Positions 55,803 through 59,044 of a stretch of 59,044 nucleotides of DNA are shown one piece after another. The stretch comes from Plantago elongata (Eukaryota; Streptophyta; Magnoliopsida; Lamiales; Plantaginaceae), in assembly GCA_036897095.1 (NCBI GenBank), contig JAYMSP010000303.1:1-59044 (forward strand), in the 5' to 3' direction. The position numbers and the translations under genes are program-made. How positions within the stretch are numbered: the first letter of the stretch is position 1; the number at the start of each line of letters is the position of its first letter. The notes beneath the pieces are model-generated. The model was not told where the DNA came from and searched no databases. It saw nothing but the letters and a program-made list of their open reading frames with translations.

Positions 55803-56858
55803 TTATTTTTAGAGAAAATTTTATTTTACACTAATAATTTTTTTTCGTTTTTGAACTTATCTCACAATTTTATTTTATTTGCATTTCACATCAAAACCTT
55901 TTCAATTTTTAGACGTTACACCGAAATTTTACATCCGTTAAGTTCATATTTTAAATCATACCAAAACCTTTTCAAAGATTTACACTCGCTACCAAAATAT
56001 TTTTTTATTTTTTAAATAACACCAGAACCTTTGTTGATTAATTTAAATAATCAAAATATATGTTTACATGAATTGTTTGGGGTTTCTCTAGGCTAGTGGT
56101 GGTTGGAATATGCATTGTATTTGCCATAACTTTAACCTTTTGCAATCAACATAATTTGTTGATTCAGTGTAGGGATTTAAGAAACTGCATATGTGCTATC
56201 AATTGCGTATTTTTTTGGATTTGGATCTTAAAAATGAGACAATGCTACTTATATGTGTATGTGGAACGAGTATATATATTGTGTCTGCATTTTTTTGTAA
56301 TTTTATTGAAGCAGCTAAATGGAAAATGTAATGTAAAGAGAGTTATAACACTTAACTTTTACATTGCCTCTCTCAATTAGTTGCTTCAATTAATATACTA
56401 ATAAACAATTTCACTTTTTATTCGTGTACTATCTAATTTCACATTCACCAGATACGTATGCACTATATTATTGTTATATATTTCATAAAAGAAACTTATT
56501 GTTATATTTAACAAATAAATGAAGAAAGTCGCCATTGATTTGTGACTAACATTAATTGTAATCCTTGTGTTTGGGAACACTTCTTGTGTTATGTTTGTTG
56601 GAATAAAATGTTAAGATTATCAAAATGAATAAATTGTTGCTATATAGAAAGGTTCTGGTGGTAAAGACAATTTTTTTCAAAGGTTTTGGTGTAATTTAAA
56701 AATAAGTAAATGGTAACTTGACGACCATCCAACCTTTGTATAATGTTAAAATTTTTATGAACTTTTTAGTGTGAAATGCGAGAAAAAAAATGGTTGTAGG
56801 GTAAGTTTAAAAATGTAAAAATTATTAGTGTGAAAAAAATCGTAATCTTATTTTTATA
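55803..56858. mobile_element. Non-autonomous element with about 220-bp terminal inverted repeats
   Basis: The left arm (55803-56034) and the reverse complement of the right arm (56646-56858) share, in order, TTTTACACTAATAATTTTT, a GCATTTCACA segment, AAAACCTTTTCAA, and CACCAGAACCTTT. The arms flank about 0.6 kb of non-coding DNA. Arm length and total size fit a Mutator-like (long-TIR) or foldback element; the target duplication was not found by eye. Confidence 0.6.
56304..56392. repeat. Short inverted repeat (hairpin) inside the long-TIR element
   Basis: TATTGAAGCAGCTAAATGG (from 56304) is matched in inverse by CAATTAGTTGCTTCAATTA (to 56392), and AATGTAATGTAAAGAGAG by CTTTTACATTGCCTCTCTC, leaving a loop of about 11 bases. 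The stem of nearly 40 nt is imperfect. Confidence 0.6.
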
Positions 56859-58677
56859 CTCTTCTATGCTTTCTTGTAAATGATGCAACCAATTACTTTT
56901 AAGTAGGGACAGCGAAGTGCACCTCTTTTGATAATACGTTTCACCTTCAACTATTAAATTACGAGATCGAGTAATACTTTAGCGGTTTTAAAAAAGAAAT
57001 TTACTTTCGAGTAGGACAATTGCCTTATAAATGAAACAGGTATATTTACTACCCTTCTTACACATGTCTCGCAACGCAAACATAAGTCACTGATAAATCA
57101 ACATTCACGATTTAAATTTTAAACTGGCTGACCAGAAATGAAGAACATAAATTGATGAATAATAATTTATTTAAATATAAATTATAAAAAAGATATTATT
57201 TGGGATATTGTTAAACTTTTATTACAAAAATTCATGAAAATTTAAATTTTTTTAGAGCCCTGCAATATTGAATACTAATTATGCAATTTTGTGTGTAATT
57301 TATAAATTTTTATCTATTATAAATTGTGTATTGTTGTATACTAATTGTACGGTTAAAATTTTTTACGTGAGACTCTCTAAATTTTTTGAACTTTCAGTAG
57401 AATTTTCAACTTTTTGGGATTGTTTGGTATAGAATCGGAGTTGGATCCGTTTGAATGGATGAATAGTGATCGAATTCTAGTAGGATTGTTAAAATTAGTG
57501 TTTGGCATAGAATTGTAATTGGATAGGGTATTGTAGGTTTGTTATATAGGTTGTGTAAGAGATAAATGATGGTATAAATATGATGTGATTGGTATTGGGA
57601 TTTGATAAAATATGTATGAATATTATATTGGTTAATTATTAATATTTAAGGTTGTTGGAATGATATAATTAGTTTAATCATGTAATAAGTTGTTTGGTAG
57701 TATTTGTATATGGAATAATGTTTTTATATATTAAAATGATATTAAATTACAATAATAAAATTATATTCCAGGATAATCAAAGCAAATATTAGTGAATGAA
57801 ATCGTAAGTAATTGAATAATGTATTCGAACACGATTGTGGAGCCATGGTATGACATGTTAGCATTTGTATAAATTGGATATATATACGATAAAATCGACA
57901 TGCATATTAAAAATACAATGACTAATTTCAAATGTTCGAAACAAACGATTACTAGTTGATGGGTTTATTTGCAATTAACTACTTATCAATATTACGCAAT
58001 AACCCACATACCTAAACCAAAAATCCACCATTTTCCCAAATATCTCCAGTCGGCTATCTCCTTCCTTCTTCACCAAATTGCTTCTTCACCAAATCAGACC
58101 GCCATGGAGTTATATTTGCGCATACTAAAGTTTATCCGTTGGGATAATTATACAAAGTTGGATCCGAATGAATACGCATGCAATAATTCATTCATGAAGA
58201 TAAGATGCTCATTTAGCGTTGTTTTAAAAAAGATTGTGCATGTAATCATGGAAGGAATGGTTTATGAACTTTGAACTTAACGGTTATGGTTCTTTCATGA
58301 TTATTCTTTAAAATAGTGGGAGTGTTGTGAATAGGGCTGTTCATTTCGGTAACTGTATACCATACCGTACCGAATCGAAAACTGAAATTTCCGGTAACAA
58401 TATTTTAGTGAACCGAATACCGAACCAAAGTATTTTTTCGGTTCGATTTTTACCCAAAAAAATTGAAAAAGGTGATACATTTAAAATTTTCAACTTTCAG
58501 GTTTCATGATATCCATCACACCATCACAACCTGCTCTAAATTCATACTAACACGTAGGAAGTCATTAACAGCCTTTTCACTAGCAAGCATACAGTTTCAA
58601 AATCACAATTTGCTCCAAAATGTGACATAAAACAAACTAGGCACGCAACAGCTGTACCAACATCCCTAAATCCCAAA
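56859..58677. other. Intergenic, no gene seen
   Basis: AT-rich. A decayed GTTTGG-type fragment begins near 57418 (TTGTTTGGTATAGAATCGG). Around 58328-58450 repeated ACCGAA/TTCGGT motifs (GGGCTGTTCATTTCGGTAAC) look like a hAT-type transposon end (weak). A 101-codon frame at 57969-58274 has no family resemblance. Confidence 0.35.
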
Positions 58678-59044
58678 GACCATCTTCAATGGTGACGGCA
58701 CGACGACGCGTCGTCGTCGTTTTTGCTGCAGTGGTGACGCGTCATCGCCACGTCATGAATTTTATTTATTTATTTATTTATTTTATTTTATTTACATATT
58801 ATTCATATCATAAGAGTGCTTAGATGTTGAAATTAATGAAATTGCATTTTTAAGTCGTTTTATAATTTATTAAGGTTTAAAATTAAAAAAAATAATTTAT
58901 TTTGCTAAAAACATATTTAATATATTATAATAGTGTTTATAAGTCGAAATTAATAAAATTGAATTATTAGAGGTTGTTTTACAATTTTAAGTTTAATTGA
59001 GAGAGAAAATGAGTTTGAAATGGAATGATTCAAAAATAATCGAG
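58678..59044. mobile_element. Left end of a second PIF/Harbinger-like element, cut by window edge
   Basis: AAGACCATCTTCAATGGTGA at 58678 resembles the terminus AGACCACTCCCAATG of the element at 21180. It is followed by a CG-rich ACGACGCGTCGTCGTCG segment and AT-rich DNA with an (ATTT)n run, as in related MITEs. The other end is outside the window. Confidence 0.45.

Noticed and set aside
56096..56380. 94-codon frame inside the long-TIR element
   Set aside because: Random AT-rich composition, overlaps the hairpin, no domain recognised.
57969..58274. 101-codon frame near the right end
   Set aside because: No family resemblance, no supporting promoter or splice signals.

Overview
The window is nuclear DNA of a flowering plant, most likely a eudicot; the genus cannot be named from sequence alone. 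The evidence is AT-rich intergenic DNA, genes with many short GT-AG introns, plant-only families (JAZ, CORYNE, NETWORKED, CYSTM, SCPL) and many plant transposon types. Eight protein-coding genes could be assembled exon by exon with reading frames that close exactly. No tRNA, rRNA, CRISPR or bacterial-style operon was seen.

Layout. 1-2.5 kb: end of a CACTA (En/Spm) transposon with its TAGTG terminus, abutting the 3' end of a Copia retrotransposon. 3.1-4.2 kb: a CYSTM-type small protein gene (+). 6.8-8.2 kb: a JAZ10/TIFY9-like jasmonate repressor (+) with a G-box in its promoter. 8.8-10.3 kb: a diverged direct duplication of about 0.4 kb. 10.9-16.3 kb: CPL3, the RNA polymerase II CTD phosphatase (+). 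17.7-18.2 kb: a 5'-truncated LINE-like insertion with target site duplication. 19.2-20.4 kb: a NETWORKED/KIP1-like actin-binding-family protein (+). 21.2-23.2 kb: a decayed PIF/Harbinger transposon. 23.6-29.1 kb: SCD2 (+), with a minisatellite in intron 1. 30.3-35.8 kb: a cluster of nested MITEs and a foldback element. 36.3-39.1 kb: serine carboxypeptidase SCPL45 (+). 39.8-41.1 kb: a RecA-like P-loop protein (+). 41.9-43.5 kb: CORYNE (CRN), a receptor pseudokinase (-), convergent with the previous gene. 44.2 kb to the end: gene-free DNA holding a Helitron of about 6 kb with both termini, further MITEs, a long-terminal-inverted-repeat element and the left end of a second Harbinger-like element.

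The genes are separate transcription units with unrelated jobs (hormone signalling, Pol II dephosphorylation, cytokinesis/trafficking, peptidase, stem-cell receptor signalling); nothing suggests a metabolic cluster. I see no clearly undescribed biological system. The points most worth checking are the altered degron of the JAZ protein, the NAB-type protein without its tryptophan cluster, the Helitron with a duplicated helicase segment, the two dispersed repeat families, and the RecA-like ATPase.
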